A stretch of 64,000 nucleotides of DNA from Anagrus nilaparvatae (Eukaryota > Arthropoda > Insecta > Hymenoptera > Mymaridae), in contig JAKSXM010000007.1 in NCBI GenBank assembly GCA_022575985.1, positions 23,562,501 to 23,626,500 on the forward strand. The letters are read 5' to 3'. The position numbers and the translations under genes were made by a program. Shown here one piece after another: positions 11,811 to 23,902 of this stretch (positions are counted from its first letter, which is position 1; each line of letters begins with the position of its first letter). The notes beneath the pieces were generated by a model that worked only from the letters and a program-made list of their open reading frames with translations, ran no database searches and was not told the DNA's origin.

Positions 11811-12485
11811 CGGAGGACCGAGGTTCGATCCCCGGCAGATACCTCTGATTTTTTTTTCTGAGGAAAATTAAATTATGTGTTTATATCGCTTGCGAGTGGT
11901 TAGGATGCCACGTTAAAAGGAGATCCAGTCGAGGGAGAGGCGAAATCCTGAGACTATAGGTTAACACGCATTACACGCACACTAACACTCACACACGTCA
12001 CAAACACTTTACACTGACATTACACTGGTGGACGGATTCAAAGGCGATGTTCTCTATAACATTCGCCACGACTCTTTCCACCCATATCACCTGCGACACC
12101 GAGGGTACTAGTGTTTACCATAGCTAGGAATTAACCCCATAACGGAATATGTTGCATATACATCCATATAGCTACCAATAGTTCATGGCGTGGACCTCTC
12201 TATACGGGTCTCAAAGGGTTCATGTATGCTTCCAGCATGAACCTGGGTGTGAACCGGTGGAGTGGGGACTACTTGAGGGTAGTGGATGTGAAAAATTAAC
12301 ACCAATCCAAAAACAGCTTCCTGTCTACACGGGACCGAGCCTTCGTAGGATACCGGTGGGTTGGGTGCTGTTTGAGGAAAGGTGGAGAGAGATCTGCTTG
12401 CAGAGGCGCGCTGGGGGGTTTTAAGTTAAGTCGGGTGCGCTGAAGGTTACCTTCTATCTCTCAAAAAGGCTTAAAAAAAAAAAAA
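11811..12485 (+). mobile_element. tRNA-related retroposon with 14-bp target duplication
   Basis: The element is bounded by direct repeats AAGTGGCATTTGCG at 11797-11810 and 12486-12499, and it ends in a poly-A run (about 12472-12487). These are marks of LINE-driven retroposition. Near its start GAGGTTCGATCCCCGGC matches a pol III B box / tRNA T-arm, but no A box precedes it inside the element, so the copy is probably 5' truncated. The body is clearly richer in G and C than the surroundings. A 79-codon open frame at 12185-12424 has no recognised domain. It could be a SINE or the 3' end of an unclassified LINE. Confidence 0.7.
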
Positions 12486-12508
12486 AAGTGGCATTTGCGA
12501 AAAATATA

Positions 12509-12751
12509 CACTATAAAAAATATAAGCTGATGCCAAGTCAATATGGCTTGACTTACGTCAATCACCGTAATAAATCACCGTAAATGTGGCGAAGAGAATA
12601 TATACTTGAATCAACCTTATATTAGCTGACTCAAGGTTTTGATACGTTGATTCAAGTTCGTTACCTTGAGTCAAGGGATTATTCTCTTTCCAGAACCTAA
12701 GGGTCGTCAACTCAATATTGACTTCATAAAATTTAATGATTTTTTATAGTG
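12509..12751. mobile_element. Short MITE with TA target duplication
   Basis: The termini CACTATAAAAAAT and ATTTTTTATAGTG are perfect inverted repeats flanked by TA (12507-12508 and 12752-12753). The interior holds further inverted words built on TTGACTCAAGG/CCTTGAGTCAA. There is no coding capacity. It lies immediately beside the retroposon that ends at 12485. Confidence 0.75.
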
Positions 12752-12753
12752 TA

Positions 12754-13527
12754 GATTTGTTTGAGACTAGCAAAATAGCTAGTTTAAGTTTTTACCACTA
12801 ATGCCCGAAAAAGGTAAAAATAGCAAAAACAAAAATTATTTTCTTGCTTTCAAAAAATTTGTTTAAATTACTGTTTGGTAAAAGAAATAATTTTTTTATG
12901 AGTATTTAGAAATGTAACGTATATGAAACTTATGGCTGTGTTTCAAAATTAGTGCCAAAGTATTTTTTAATAAAAATAAGCATCAATAAAAGTTTTTAGC
13001 CTCTAAGGTTTAATTCTTAATTTTTGGTGGCCATTTAAAAAACGTGAGATAGTTTTTTTGATTTTCTCTAACACGCTTATAAAAATGCAAAAAAAATTTT
13101 TAGAATAGGAAATTTCTGGCAGAAAATAATTCCAGAAAAAAATCGACATTATTCGTATTTTTTTCAAATTGAAATTTCTAAAAAATTTTCAAATTAAGTC
13201 TTGCATCTTTCCCTACTTATCGATATTTAATTTAGACTTTATAAATTATTAATAATAAAACAATTTAATTATATCTTAATTAATAACTGAAAGTTGTAAA
13301 TGCATTTCTTATGGCATCATTTGCCTGCTATTAAATATCATGAAGCTGGAATTAATGCGTTTCATTATTGTTGTCACATAATGACTTCTTATAACCGATA
13401 ATATATAAAAATTTTTATTTCTTAATATCTTAATTTTAACTCCCTAAAAACTCTTAGCATTTCTAAGGTGCTGTTCCAAGGGGTACGGGAATCTAATGTT
13501 GGTGAAAATTGGGTCTAAAAAAAATTA
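12754..13527. other. AT-rich non-coding stretch
   Basis: No gene is seen. Ordinary AT-rich sequence with several AAATTTCT-type words; nothing recognisable. Confidence 0.45.
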
Positions 13528-13698
13528 CGAGGCTTAACGAGGCGAGACGAGGCGAGGCGAGGCGATGCGAGATTTTGGAAATTTGGTTCTCGGTCTCGCC
13601 TCGTCTAAGCGAGAATTTCAAATTTTGATCTCGCCTCGTTATCGCCTCGTTCTCGCCTCGCCTCGTAGACCAAGAACGAGGTTTCCTCGTTACCTCGT
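13528..13698. repeat. CpG-dense CGAGG inverted tandem block
   Basis: About 45 bases of GCGAGGCGAGACGAGG-type repeats are followed, after a short AT spacer, by the same unit in reverse complement (TCTCGCCTCG repeated), with a last partial forward piece (GAACGAGG). The block can fold on itself. It is packed with CpG in a genome segment where C and G are otherwise rare. No ends or target duplication are evident, so the class is unknown. Confidence 0.6.
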
Positions 13699-15434
13699 CA
13701 CAGGTCTATTATTGATTTTAGTTTGAAAGCCTTATATTATTTGGTTAGGTGCCTTAGCGGGAAATTTGAAATTTCTAAAAAATAAACTTTCAAAAGTTAT
13801 TGTTATTTTTTATACACGACTTTCAAATTAAAACCACCCATCGGTATTTTTTTCTTTACAAAATTTGAAGTTTAAAAAATATAAATTATCCAGTTTGAAT
13901 AGCCCTAAAAAAAGGTTTTTGAATCAATTGTTTTTAAAAACTTCAATTTGGAAAAAAACGAATACTGCTGAAATTTTAAAACCCGGACTTATTTACAGGA
14001 AATTTCTTATTCAGAAATATGAGGAAAAAATTTCCAATGTTTGTAATAGCGTTTTTGAAAAAAAAAATAAGAAAAATTAGCTTCCTTTTTTTAAAACGAC
14101 AAAAAATATGATCGCCAATAATCGAGTATTGAAAATTAAGAGCTTAAAATTTGCAAGGTTGCTTTGATATAGACTTTGACAAGAATTTTAGGACCTGTCC
14201 ATAATTTTTAGATACCTTGCATTTAAATACCCATATAAATAAAAATTTCAAAATTTCTGTAACATTTATTTAAAAAACTTCCTTTTTATTTAATAATTTA
14301 TAAAATTTTTGAATGAAATAATAATAAATAAAACGTATGCTTTGTTGAACAAAATTTAAGCTAATAAAAAAAAATTAAATTACATTAAATTGATAAGTTT
14401 AAAAAAATATATATAAAAATAGCGAATTGAAAAAATTGTATTTTAGAAATATAAAAAAATCTAGTAATCATAACATTATAATGGATGCGGAAAGAAATTT
14501 AGCATACAATAGAAAAATGATAACAATAATAATAATGCTAAAAAATAACAAAAATAGTATTTGTAAAGTTTGTAACAACACGTATGAATATTGTAAGCAA
14601 AGTTTGGCATGATTTAAATATTAGATTTTCATGGAATTTCAATATGTACAGTCTAGTAAATCCTTCTCGACAATTTGCGTCTATTCAGAAATTGAAAATA
14701 AAAAAAAAATATTCGAGGAAAATAACATTGTCACCTACATTACGAATTCGTATATGCACAATAAATCGTATTTGCGGTGACTTTTTTTTTAACTGTCAAG
14801 ACCCTGTCGTGTTGTGTAAAAAAAAAAAAAATTCAAAAAAAATCAATATAATAACGTAATATGTAACATGACAAATAATATAGTAAAAAATATTTCTCAT
14901 ACATCAAGAAAAAGTTAAATGATTGTTGTTTCTTTTTTTTTTATTGCAAAAAAGAAAGCATATGTGGGCCTATTTACTTATTTATAAAATAAAAAATGTT
15001 ATGTCATTTTCATAAAAATTACCTATTCTATAACCTTGTTTTTAATAGGTGTAATACATAAGGTGTGGTTATAAAGTGACAAAAAAAGTGGTTCTAAGTT
15101 TTATTCTTTTCTTTTTTTTTAAGAAATGGAACTTTTAAATAAAAGTTCAATGAAAATAAAAAAACTTTGAAATAGTAGAATATAAGATAACTTTTGTAAA
15201 TTCACAAAGTTTGAAAAAAAAACTTTTTTGACAAATTGATAGATGAACGAGGCATTGCACTTTTCAATGTTAAATTAATAAAATATAAACAAGATACACG
15301 TGTTAGTTCACTACACTGTAAAAAAAGCTGCTCTTGATCTTACTATACTAAAAAAAATTTAGCTAGTAAGATCACAGGTAACGGTTTTACAAGGAAGCAA
15401 AATAAAAAAACTTAGAGCAAGTTAATGTATTCTG
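13699..15434. other. AT-rich non-coding stretch
   Basis: No gene is supported. Several short open frames (13865-14080, 14427-14859) are lysine/asparagine/isoleucine-rich translations of AT-rich DNA without domains. A lone CACTGTAAAAAAAGCTGC at about 15313 resembles a MITE end, but no partner was found. Confidence 0.4.
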
Positions 15435-15560
15435 CACAAATAATCTGCATGGAACATGTTATCTAAATTATTCTAAGACTTTGAACCCGGATGATTTTAA
15501 GTCCCTAAATCGAAATTATTCTAAATACTATTTGCTTTCCCTCCCTATAAACATATTCAA
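15435..15560 (+). repeat. Family A dispersed repeat, copy
   Basis: CTGCATGGAACATGTTA is followed by tandem units (AAATTATTCTAAGACTTTGA, TAAGTCCCTAAATCGAAATT). The C-rich block has decayed to CTTTCCCTCCC. The far end is not recognisable. Confidence 0.55.
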
Positions 15561-16087
15561 TGTTAAGATTCTGGACAATTTATGAGTTCCTAATTTTTTT
15601 TGAAACTTATAGTTAAAATTTCTGTTTTCCTGTAAATGCTTAAAAATCATAAACAAAGGCTTGAAAAAAATTTCTGAAACTGAGGTTATATAGAGAAATA
15701 TCCACATAATCAATTTCTGCCATTGATTTTTCGGGAAACCCCCGGGAAATTCTGGAAAATTGGAAAACGTATTTTCAAAAAAATTGCAATATCTCATTTT
15801 CCACCATTTCAAAAAAAATTTTTTTTCTAAATTTTTTTAAAACGGAATTCCATCAAACTGTCTGATAAAAATTTTCTGTTTGGGCCATTAAGGACGATTT
15901 TAGCCTATTTTAGATTATTTTCACATTTTTAGTAATTCTTTATTTAATAAATATATTGACTTTGTTTCTATCAGAATATATTAAAATTAAAATTAAAATT
16001 GCAAAAACATGAAATCCATCAAAAATACCCCTTTTAGGGGTAGCTTTTGCTAATTTAAGGGTGAATTATCAAATTTAGTAGGCAGGG
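15561..16087. other. Non-coding stretch
   Basis: No gene is seen. The minus-strand open frame at 15528-15812 runs over the family A copy and low-complexity sequence and is not convincing. Confidence 0.4.
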
Positions 16088-16500
16088 CCATGAAAGTCGT
16101 GATCAGCGACCCAAGAAATCCATATGGACCAAATCTGCGGGACTGAAAACTTCTCGACACGCTCGATGGCAGGAAGGAGAGAAAATTAAGCACCGGTATT
16201 GCTCAAGGGGTCGTTCTCGCATCTGACTTGTAGAATGCTTTTTACGATGGCTTGCCGTGCGTTCACCTCTCGGAAGGAGTCTCCCTGATCGTTTATGCAG
16301 ACGACGTGGCCCTGACTATTAAGGCTGTGGAAGCGGAAGTGGCCCAGGAGAGGTTGAATCATGTCATGAGACAGATCCTACCTTTGCGATGGGTGAGTGG
16401 TTTAAAGTGTGTTTAGTCAGGAAGAATCTGACACAAAGTCGGCGACCACGTTCGCCGGTCATGTCTCCTGGCTTTACTGTGTACAATTGGGCGGTCATGG
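16088..16500 (+). pseudogene. R1-like non-LTR retrotransposon reverse transcriptase fragment
   Basis: The frame beginning at 16195 reads GIAQGVVLASDL*NAFYDG, then SLIVYADDVALTIKAVEAEV and AQERLNHVMRQI. This is the order of palm motifs in R1-clade LINE reverse transcriptase: a G-x-x-Q-G-x-x-L block, then the catalytic YADD at 16294-16305, then an A-Q-E-R-L-N-x-V-M helix. A TAG stop at 16231-16233 replaces the usual Trp codon, and the frame ends at 16414-16416. Frameshifted remnants precede and follow. The piece is GC-richer than its surroundings. No endonuclease domain or 3' tail was found here. Confidence 0.75.
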
Positions 16501-17710
16501 AAATTTTCAGGTCTCTAGGGTCTGCAAACACTTCATAATTGATGCAAGATTCACATATTTCTCTCGAAAATAAAATTAATAATAAATAATAATAATAATG
16601 ATAATAATAATAGTAATAATTAAAAACTTTATTACAAGTAAAAAATGTTTCAACAATATAATTAACATATTAAATTATTTAACAAAATATATACAGGATA
16701 CATATTAATTATATTATTGGAATTTTACTCATTTATATTCTCTCTCTATATAATTAAAATGAATTTTCAACTTGATAAAATTTAACTAAAATTTCAACAA
16801 TATATATATATATATATATTAAAACACGTACGTTTAAGTCATTACTATTTTAAGCTTCAAATCTCATTGTCATGCTTTAAATTATTTCATGTTTAAGAGT
16901 TAATATTAAATATAGAGCTTTTTGAATTTCCAAAAACTTTTCTTATCATTTTACTTTATTACAAAGATATTCTATTCTCAATTCTAATATATTTTCTTTG
17001 ACTTATGTATATGTTTAATTAAAAATTTCATTAATTTTTTGCAACTAAAAATAGTTTCTATTTTTTTTTTTCGCAAAATTTAAAAAGTCATCTTAATCTG
17101 ATTATGCATAATAATAATCCTTAGTAAAAAAAATATTATTACATTTATCATATTTCATACTTATATTTTAAAATACAGAATTTTTTTAAGCTAACCACAT
17201 AAGTACAGAATTTGAGATAACAGCAATATATATATATATGTAAGAAACAGAGGGAAAATCTTTTTATTTTAAAAAAAAGCTATATATATGTAAAAAAAAT
17301 AAGTAATTCGAGTAAAAGATAATAGTAAAGTAGTATCTCGAATACACGCAAAACAAATGTAACTGAACACTTTTTCTCTAATGTAGTTTATACATTTCCC
17401 AGTCGTAAGTTCACATAATCTTCTCGTTTTACGTCATATATAGATATTATTTGTTATATTCATGGTCACGCATTCGTATATACCAAAATCTTGTTATGTT
17501 TTTTTTACTCCCTTTTATTTTTTATTTAATTATATTAAATGAAAAAGGGTAATATATAGGAAATGAATTTTTTATTAAAGTCTATTTACTTGTCACAAAT
17601 TTTCAGTTTATTGGCTTCTGTAATTGATTAATTTAAATACATATTTTATTATTTATGCAAAGTAATTTGAGATATTGCAGATGCAAATAAATTGTAAACT
17701 ATTTTTTAAA
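16501..17710. other. AT-rich non-coding stretch
   Basis: No gene is seen. There is an AAT-type microsatellite at about 16576-16620 and TA runs at 16800-16820 and 17226-17240. Confidence 0.45.
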
Positions 17711-18010
17711 AGGCCTGTCGTAGCTGAGGGGATGGAAAACTTGCAAATTATTTGATAAATGCGAGGTTCAGAGTTCGATTCCCGTATATAATTAAAATTT
17801 TTGTTTGGAAAAATTTAGGTATATTATTACGACCAAGGAACTTTCATCAAAGTATACAAAACAAGAATTAAAAATTATAATAATAACAAGAACTAAGAAG
17901 AAAGGAAGGAGAACTTTAAAAATCATTGTTCAGGGTTTAAAAATCATAGTTAGGGGCAAAGTAAAAAACATTTACATACGCAGGCCAGAAGTATATAAAA
18001 AATAATTAAT
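17711..18010 (+). mobile_element. tRNA-derived SINE
   Basis: The head has a good pol III A box (TAGCTGAGGGG, about 17720-17730) and B box (AGTTCGATTCC, about 17772-17782) at tRNA-like spacing. It does not fold as a complete tRNA because the T-arm and acceptor stems do not pair properly. An AT-rich tail follows, ending near poly-A/TA-rich sequence around 18000. The open frame at 17805-18005 is the tail read through. The 3' limit is approximate. A tRNA pseudogene is the alternative. Confidence 0.55.
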
Positions 18011-20494
18011 TACATAATAAAAAATTTAAGTGTTGGGCCTACTCATTAAAAGACCAAAACAGCTAAAATTTGCTCATTTCTGAATTTTACTTTCTAAAAA
18101 AACTAATAGTACTGAAAGTAAGTAACAAATGAAATATTCTATGTATCTTATATTAGTAACGATTATTAATTTTCTAGAAAATATTTCTGGTATCAGATGG
18201 GAATAAAATAAATTTAAATGCTTTACTGTACCGTGGATGCGAAAAATAATACGATATAAGTGCTGTAACTAAAGTACGGTCATGATGCTTATCGAAAATC
18301 AATTTTATGCATCCAAAACTCGCGTAATAAAAAATATTTATTATACGTTCGGATCTCAGGTTTCACTTAAATTTTAATTGGAATACATAAAATGCAACTA
18401 ATAAATTTGACAGTACAGATTCTAATCCTAAAGTTCATTCTGCATTAGATACATGCCAAAGTTTAAAAATTAGTTCTTGGCGTAGAATGTTTTTTTAGGG
18501 ATTAATGTCAACATAATAATTTTCAACTATTTTAATTATCTTTTGTCTAATTAAGAAAAGAGTGGAAAGTGTTTATTCCTATAAACCTCCTTCGAGATTT
18601 GCCTTAAAAACTTATAAATTTCCTCTGTTAACCACTCTCTGACCTATGTACATCCAAAAATCAATTTCAAAACATTATTAACTCTAAAATCCATTACTTA
18701 AATATAAAAATACTTCAAATTTTTTATAAAATTAGTTATAATTTTTTTTTGTGCAGAAAACATATAATTAAAAAACACAAAAATTAAATTTCATAAATTA
18801 CAAGTCCTCTTATAGTTTTAAAAGCACCTAAAACTTTTACTAATTTCCTGGAAGTAAATTTTAATTTATAATACTTATATTTACTGTAAGTTTACGGATG
18901 AAATTAGGCATTAAAAAAAAAATTAATTTTAAAAAAGAAAATTTTTCATATTTAATAAATTTTATAAATAATATTAAAATAACGAGTTAACTTTTGGCAT
19001 TAATTGCAAAACATTGGGTACAAATATATACCTTGAAATATAGAAGAAACAATGTACCCTTGAGATTTATCAAAATTCTCAAGGGAAAGACTTTTCCTCT
19101 CGAAATTATATATACTGTACGTACATATTTACGAATATAACTTCGACAAGGGAGGGAAAAAGAGTTAATCATTCTATAGTATTACTAATAAAAGGGATCC
19201 CAAAAATATATTGTATTATAATATGCTACATTATATTAACTTTTATTTAGCAAATAACAACCTTTTTTTTTAAACTATTTATACAAAAGTTTTCTTTTTT
19301 ATATGCAGAAAAATAATAATGATTGAAAATTATATAATTTTTTTTTTTCTTTTACTTTTATTAAACAAAAAAGTTTTTACTTTTCATTTAATTCAATGAA
19401 TTATTTGATTTTGAATGAGTATATATATTTATATAATATGAGTATATATATATATATTATATATATAATAAATGAACTCATTATCGTCCATTATTTGCTC
19501 ACCATTTTCTTTACAATTTATATATACATACAGGAACTTTTTTTTAATATATATATAGGATATTACTTGAAGTAAGAGATTTTTTTCTTCTTATTTTTAT
19601 AGAAAAAGCTTTAGATCGTATGTGCTTCGACAAATTTTCTAGCTTTCCATTTTACTCACTTGATCGTTGAAGTTGACTCATTAAACTTTATCTTTGACCA
19701 CTGACGTGATGTTAAGAAAGTTAGATTTTCAAACTCAAAGCAGTATATATATATATAAATATATATAACTTTCTTTCTCTCTGACATTTCACTCTAAAAA
19801 TTTTCATTCGGTTTATCTTGCTTGAGTTATACTTGCAAATATACTATAATATGTATATACTATTCAAACTCAAATAGACTAATGGACTTTAACTTTATAT
19901 TTATACTTTTTTTTTTTAATAAATATGTCTTTGTTTAGTTTACTAAGTAATATAAATTATTCTTTATATTTGACTAAAGCTTATTCAATATTTAAGCAGA
20001 CCAATAAAACATAATTTTGGTAGAAAATATATAGAAAATTTTTTTTTCTTGAGTAAATTTTTCTTAAATTTAAGTTTGAACAGGCTCTAATTTACTATGA
20101 AGATTTACAAATATTTTGAAAGAGTTATTTAAATATTTTACTTCTCATTACATTTTCTTTAACTATAAATTAAACATTATCGCATTATCAGACGAAATTA
20201 CGAATTTATATACCTAAAATCAATATTTCTTCTTTCGAGGTCTCAGTAAAAAAAAAGAAACTTTAAAAAAAGATCCAAAATTAAAATTTAATTTTTTAAA
20301 GGGGGAAATTTTAATTTTTTTATCAACCAAAGAAACCTCTTGGGTTCACTAATACACATCCGGAAGCGTATCATCTGAGCAAATTCTGATGACCACTTAA
20401 GAAAACACATGAATAACAAAAAATTTCTGTTCTCCCAGCAGAATACTTCAATGAATCACGGATGACGCTGAAATATAAGACCCTTACCTACTAA
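18011..20494. other. AT-rich non-coding stretch
   Basis: No gene is supported. TA microsatellites lie at about 19419-19470 and 19744-19770. The part from 19600 to 19800 has fewer repeats than average but no coding signal that I can defend. Confidence 0.45.
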
Positions 20495-20825
20495 AACTTA
20501 TAACCGGTTTGTGTAAACACAACCTAAATGCATGGAACATGTTAACTTCCAGCTGAGGACTAGGTATATAACAAATATTACTCAATTACAATATAATTTT
20601 CTAATTTTCTAATTTGTAATTATCACCTTACCAGCTGTTAAAATTCTAAACCTAAACTATTTTGATTCCCTAAACCTGAATTATTCCAAGTTCCTTAATC
20701 GTTATTATTCCAAATCCCTAAACCTGAATTATTCCAAGTCCCTTAATCGATATTATTCTGAGTCTTATTTGACCCCCCCACCCCTTAAAAAGTACAAATT
20801 TGACCCCCCCCCCCCTTAAATAAGC
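20495..20825 (+). repeat. Family A dispersed repeat, full copy
   Basis: The left end is AACTTATAACCGGTTTGTGT, followed by GCATGGAACATGTTAACTT. Tandem units (CTGAATTATTCCAAGTCCCT) come next, then two C-rich units (TTTGACCCCCC). The portion after the left end matches, in reverse complement, the copy at 44150-44356, so these two form a subfamily. Confidence 0.65.
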
Positions 20826-21875
20826 GCACTGCATAGCATTTCTATATAACCATACTACCCCTTGCTTCCAGTTAGAAAAAAGTGGGCTACTTTATCCAAT
20901 TAGTGAGTTTATTTAAAGAAAATATCCTCAATGAAAGCAACTTTATTCACGCAATAAGAACATTGGTTGGAGACAATCTTATTTAAAAACTGAGTGATTT
21001 AAAAATGATATTCTCATTCTCAGAATTTATTCAAGCCATTAATTTTTAGTGATATAGTAAGCATGAGAAGAAGCGACTTCGAGCGTCTCTACGTTTTCAT
21101 AGAAATCTCTACATTCCTGGGTAAGCAGATTGGAAGGAATGCCTTTAACAGCGCCTAAATTGCTGGCTCGAATATTGTATGGTAAGAGCAAATGGTCGTC
21201 AACGTATATTATCTTTATACAGCATTTATCTATTTCCTGTATAGATTATATTTTTACAGGCGGTAATATCCCAGGTCTCGTATCTGAATATCAAAATGGA
21301 ATTAGATGTAGAAATCAGGTGTCTACGCTTTTCTGATCTTAATAAATGGACTATTGTCCATTTTAACCCTCCGAGAACACACATATATTTTGCATCAATA
21401 AGTACAATGTGGGTCAATATGACCCAATTCACACTTTAAAAATCTCCGAATCAACTAAAGATAATGAGTTACCATTGTAGAAAGTGATAATTCGAAGTAT
21501 TTTAATTGATATTTATAGGTTTAGATGTATGCTTGAATTATTTTAAGTTCTTTTAAAAGCGTTTGAAAAAAAATCATTTTTCAAAAAATTGCACTTTACA
21601 ATATTACCTGTAAAATTGGCAAATTTTAATATATTTAGCTAAGAAGGTAGATTTGTGTTGTAAAGATGTATGAGAATAAAAAAAAATAGCCTTATAGTGT
21701 ACCTTTAAAAAAAGGTATTTCTTTCGAATATTGAAAAAGGTCATTTTTGAGATAAAAAAATTTTTTTTTTTTTAGTAAAAATACAATAAAAAAGTTTTTT
21801 TTTACAAAAAAAAGTATGAAAATATATTTTTGATGGTAAATTAAATTTTATTACATTTACTAACAATAAGAAAAA

Positions 21876-22314
21876 TTAATCTTCATACTCTACACAGTCG
21901 TTGCAGATATAGATGCGGTGATTATCGCACATTGGACGCTGGCAATATGGACATTGATTATTAGTTTTTCTGTCCTGCTTGAAAGTGCAAAGTCCACATC
22001 TTAATCTTTTTTTTTAAGTCAGGTCGTTCATCATTTGGTGTTCGAGGATATTTAATTCCAAGAATAGTTTCAATACCTTTTCGTAAAGTAATAGGCAGAT
22101 TTGGACTTTTTAAACTTTCAAGCAATTGAGGCTTGATCAGATGCATTGTTACTTGCTGCAAAGCATTTTTGGCAGACAGTTTTTTTGAAGGGTCAGCATT
22201 CAAATATTTGCATGAATACAAAATTCTTGCATTAACGCTTGCTTGATCAAGCATACGGAAAAAAAACGCATCGGCCATCGCTTGGTAGAACGAGTTGTAG
22301 AATAGGCATGGCAT
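21876..22314 (-). pseudogene. piggyBac transposase, C-terminal fragment with cysteine-rich tail
   Basis: From 22314 leftwards the minus strand reads a piece with FYQAMADAFFFRMLDQASVN then ARILY, typical of the region after the catalytic core of piggyBac transposases. The frame is broken in an A-run near 22010. In the adjacent frame it continues with RCGLCTFKQDRK, CPYCQRPMC, a His, and CNDC, ending at a TAA at 21876-21878. That spacing of seven Cys and one His is the C-terminal zinc-binding domain of piggyBac transposases. The N-terminal and catalytic aspartate parts are missing, so the protein cannot be active. Confidence 0.75.
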
Positions 22315-23309
22315 GATATTAAGTTATAAGGCATATTGTACTAAAATATATTTATATTATATATATACACAAAAAATAATTTTGTATGATTTTAGCCTCT
22401 TTTTATCACCCACTAAACTGAATTTTAATTTTAAAAAATTTATTAATTTTTTGCAAAACCTATGCTTTGAACACACTGGGGTCAAATAGACCCAGTAACA
22501 AACTTAGTCGCTTCACTGTGACTACTGAACTGCTTTTTGAGCAACACTGACTGTCCGAACCTATATTTAAACTTTTAAACTTATAATAGAAAACTATAAA
22601 ACCACCAAATTTTAAAATCTCCACGGTAGAGCTGCTTTGGTTGAATATTCAACCAATTGGTTGAATTTCGCAGTTTTTGGTTGAATTTTCAACCAATTGG
22701 TTGAATATTAAACCAAACACTGCGATTTTCAACCAAAAACTGCGATATTCAACCAAAAACTGCGAAATTCAACCAATTGGTTGAATATTCAACCAATTGG
22801 TTGAATTTTCAACCAAAACTGGTTTAATTTTCAACCAAAAGCTAAAATACAAAATAAAAATGATGTTTTTATAGTACAGGGTAAAAAATGATCAGGGCAT
22901 CCATTAAAAGTGAATGAATTTTATTATATTATTGTAATTAGTAATTTTTTATGTACTACTTCTTTTGGCTTTGAAACTGAGGAATGACTAATTAAAAAGG
23001 TTATCATACGATATAGAATAACAAAATGGCGGCTACCTAGAGAAAGTTAAAATGAAATAAAAAGCCTTTAATTTTCGAGCAAAAGTAGCTGTAAAATTTT
23101 TTTTAAAACATAAAAATACTAAAACTCGACGACATCCCAAAATTAGTGCATTCATTAAGTTACTTAGTAAGTTTAAAGTAAATTGGTGCAGATTTTATCG
23201 CGCAATCGTGTGCATTACTTTTCAAAAACGTTGTTTCGAGTAAAATGGTTTTAAAGTTTTCGATGAATTTTTTCGGTACTTTTAGTTATTAAATTATTTA
23301 TTTTAATGC

Positions 23310-23895
23310 AAGAGTTCTGATCAACACAAAATTATTCGACACATTAATGATTCTACACAAAAAAGTTTTTCGGAATCGTTCTATACCAAAAATCGTTGTG
23401 CTAAATATAACACAAATTTTTTTTAGTCAAAGTATTCAACACTTATTTCTTTCGTATGCTAGCATAAATAAATATCACTTAAAACAGCGTATTGAATATT
23501 TCGATTACACTGAAAAAAAAATCCGCTTGCGGCAAGCGGAATTTTTTTTCTCGTCAAACGATTGCAAATGACTTGAAACGTAAAGAAAATTAAAAAAAAA
23601 TTTTTTTCCCGCTTACTTGGGATATGCGTATTTCGGTATGACGAGATTTGAGAAAATTTTGGAAAAAGAAAAGAAAAAATGTTTTTTTTAAATTTTCTTT
23701 ACGTTTCAAGTCATTTGCAATTGTTTGCAAAGAAAAAAAATTCCGCTAGCCGCAAGCGGATTTTTTTTTCAGTGTAGAAAAAATTTGTGTTGATCTTTTC
23801 GGTACAAGGATTTTCGGTGTAGAACGATTCCGAAAAACTTTCTTGCGTAGAATTATTGATTTGTCGAATAATTTTGTGATGATCAGATCCCTTGC
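23310..23895. mobile_element. Palindromic element nested in FB1
   Basis: Sequence from about 23312 (GATCAACACAAAATTATTCG) to 23430 is repeated in reverse complement at about 23775-23893. Shared words include AGTTTTTCGGAATCGTTCTA and AACACAAATTTTTT. The MITE at 23508-23774 sits between the arms. Arm differences indicate some age. No termini with a target duplication could be fixed. Confidence 0.6.
23508..23774. mobile_element. MITE with CACTG termini and TA target duplication
   Basis: The left end CACTGAAAAAAAAATCCGCT pairs with the right end AGCGGATTTTTTTTTCAGTG, and the match goes on with TGCGGCAAGCGGA and TTTGCAAATGACTTGAAACG-type words. TA flanks both ends (23506-23507 and 23775-23776). 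Related copies lie at 35289-35885 and 37256-37354 in esterase introns, and a fragment at about 45175-45225 (CTCAAACGATTGCAAATGAC). Confidence 0.85.
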
Positions 23896-23902
23896 CTATT
23901 TT

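Noticed and set aside
12185..12424. 79-codon open frame as a gene
   Set aside because: It lies wholly inside a retroposon with target duplications. The GC-rich context lengthens chance frames, and no domain is visible.
17711..17795. Functional tRNA gene
   Set aside because: A and B boxes are good, but the acceptor and T-arm stems do not pair and no sensible anticodon loop is placed, so a SINE head is more likely.
19419..19470. TA runs as promoters or origins
   Set aside because: Runs of this kind are frequent across the whole AT-rich window and carry no specific signal.
22637..22845. CRISPR-like array because of evenly repeated palindromes
   Set aside because: There are no unique spacers of constant length, the units abut each other, and the context is a eukaryotic foldback transposon.
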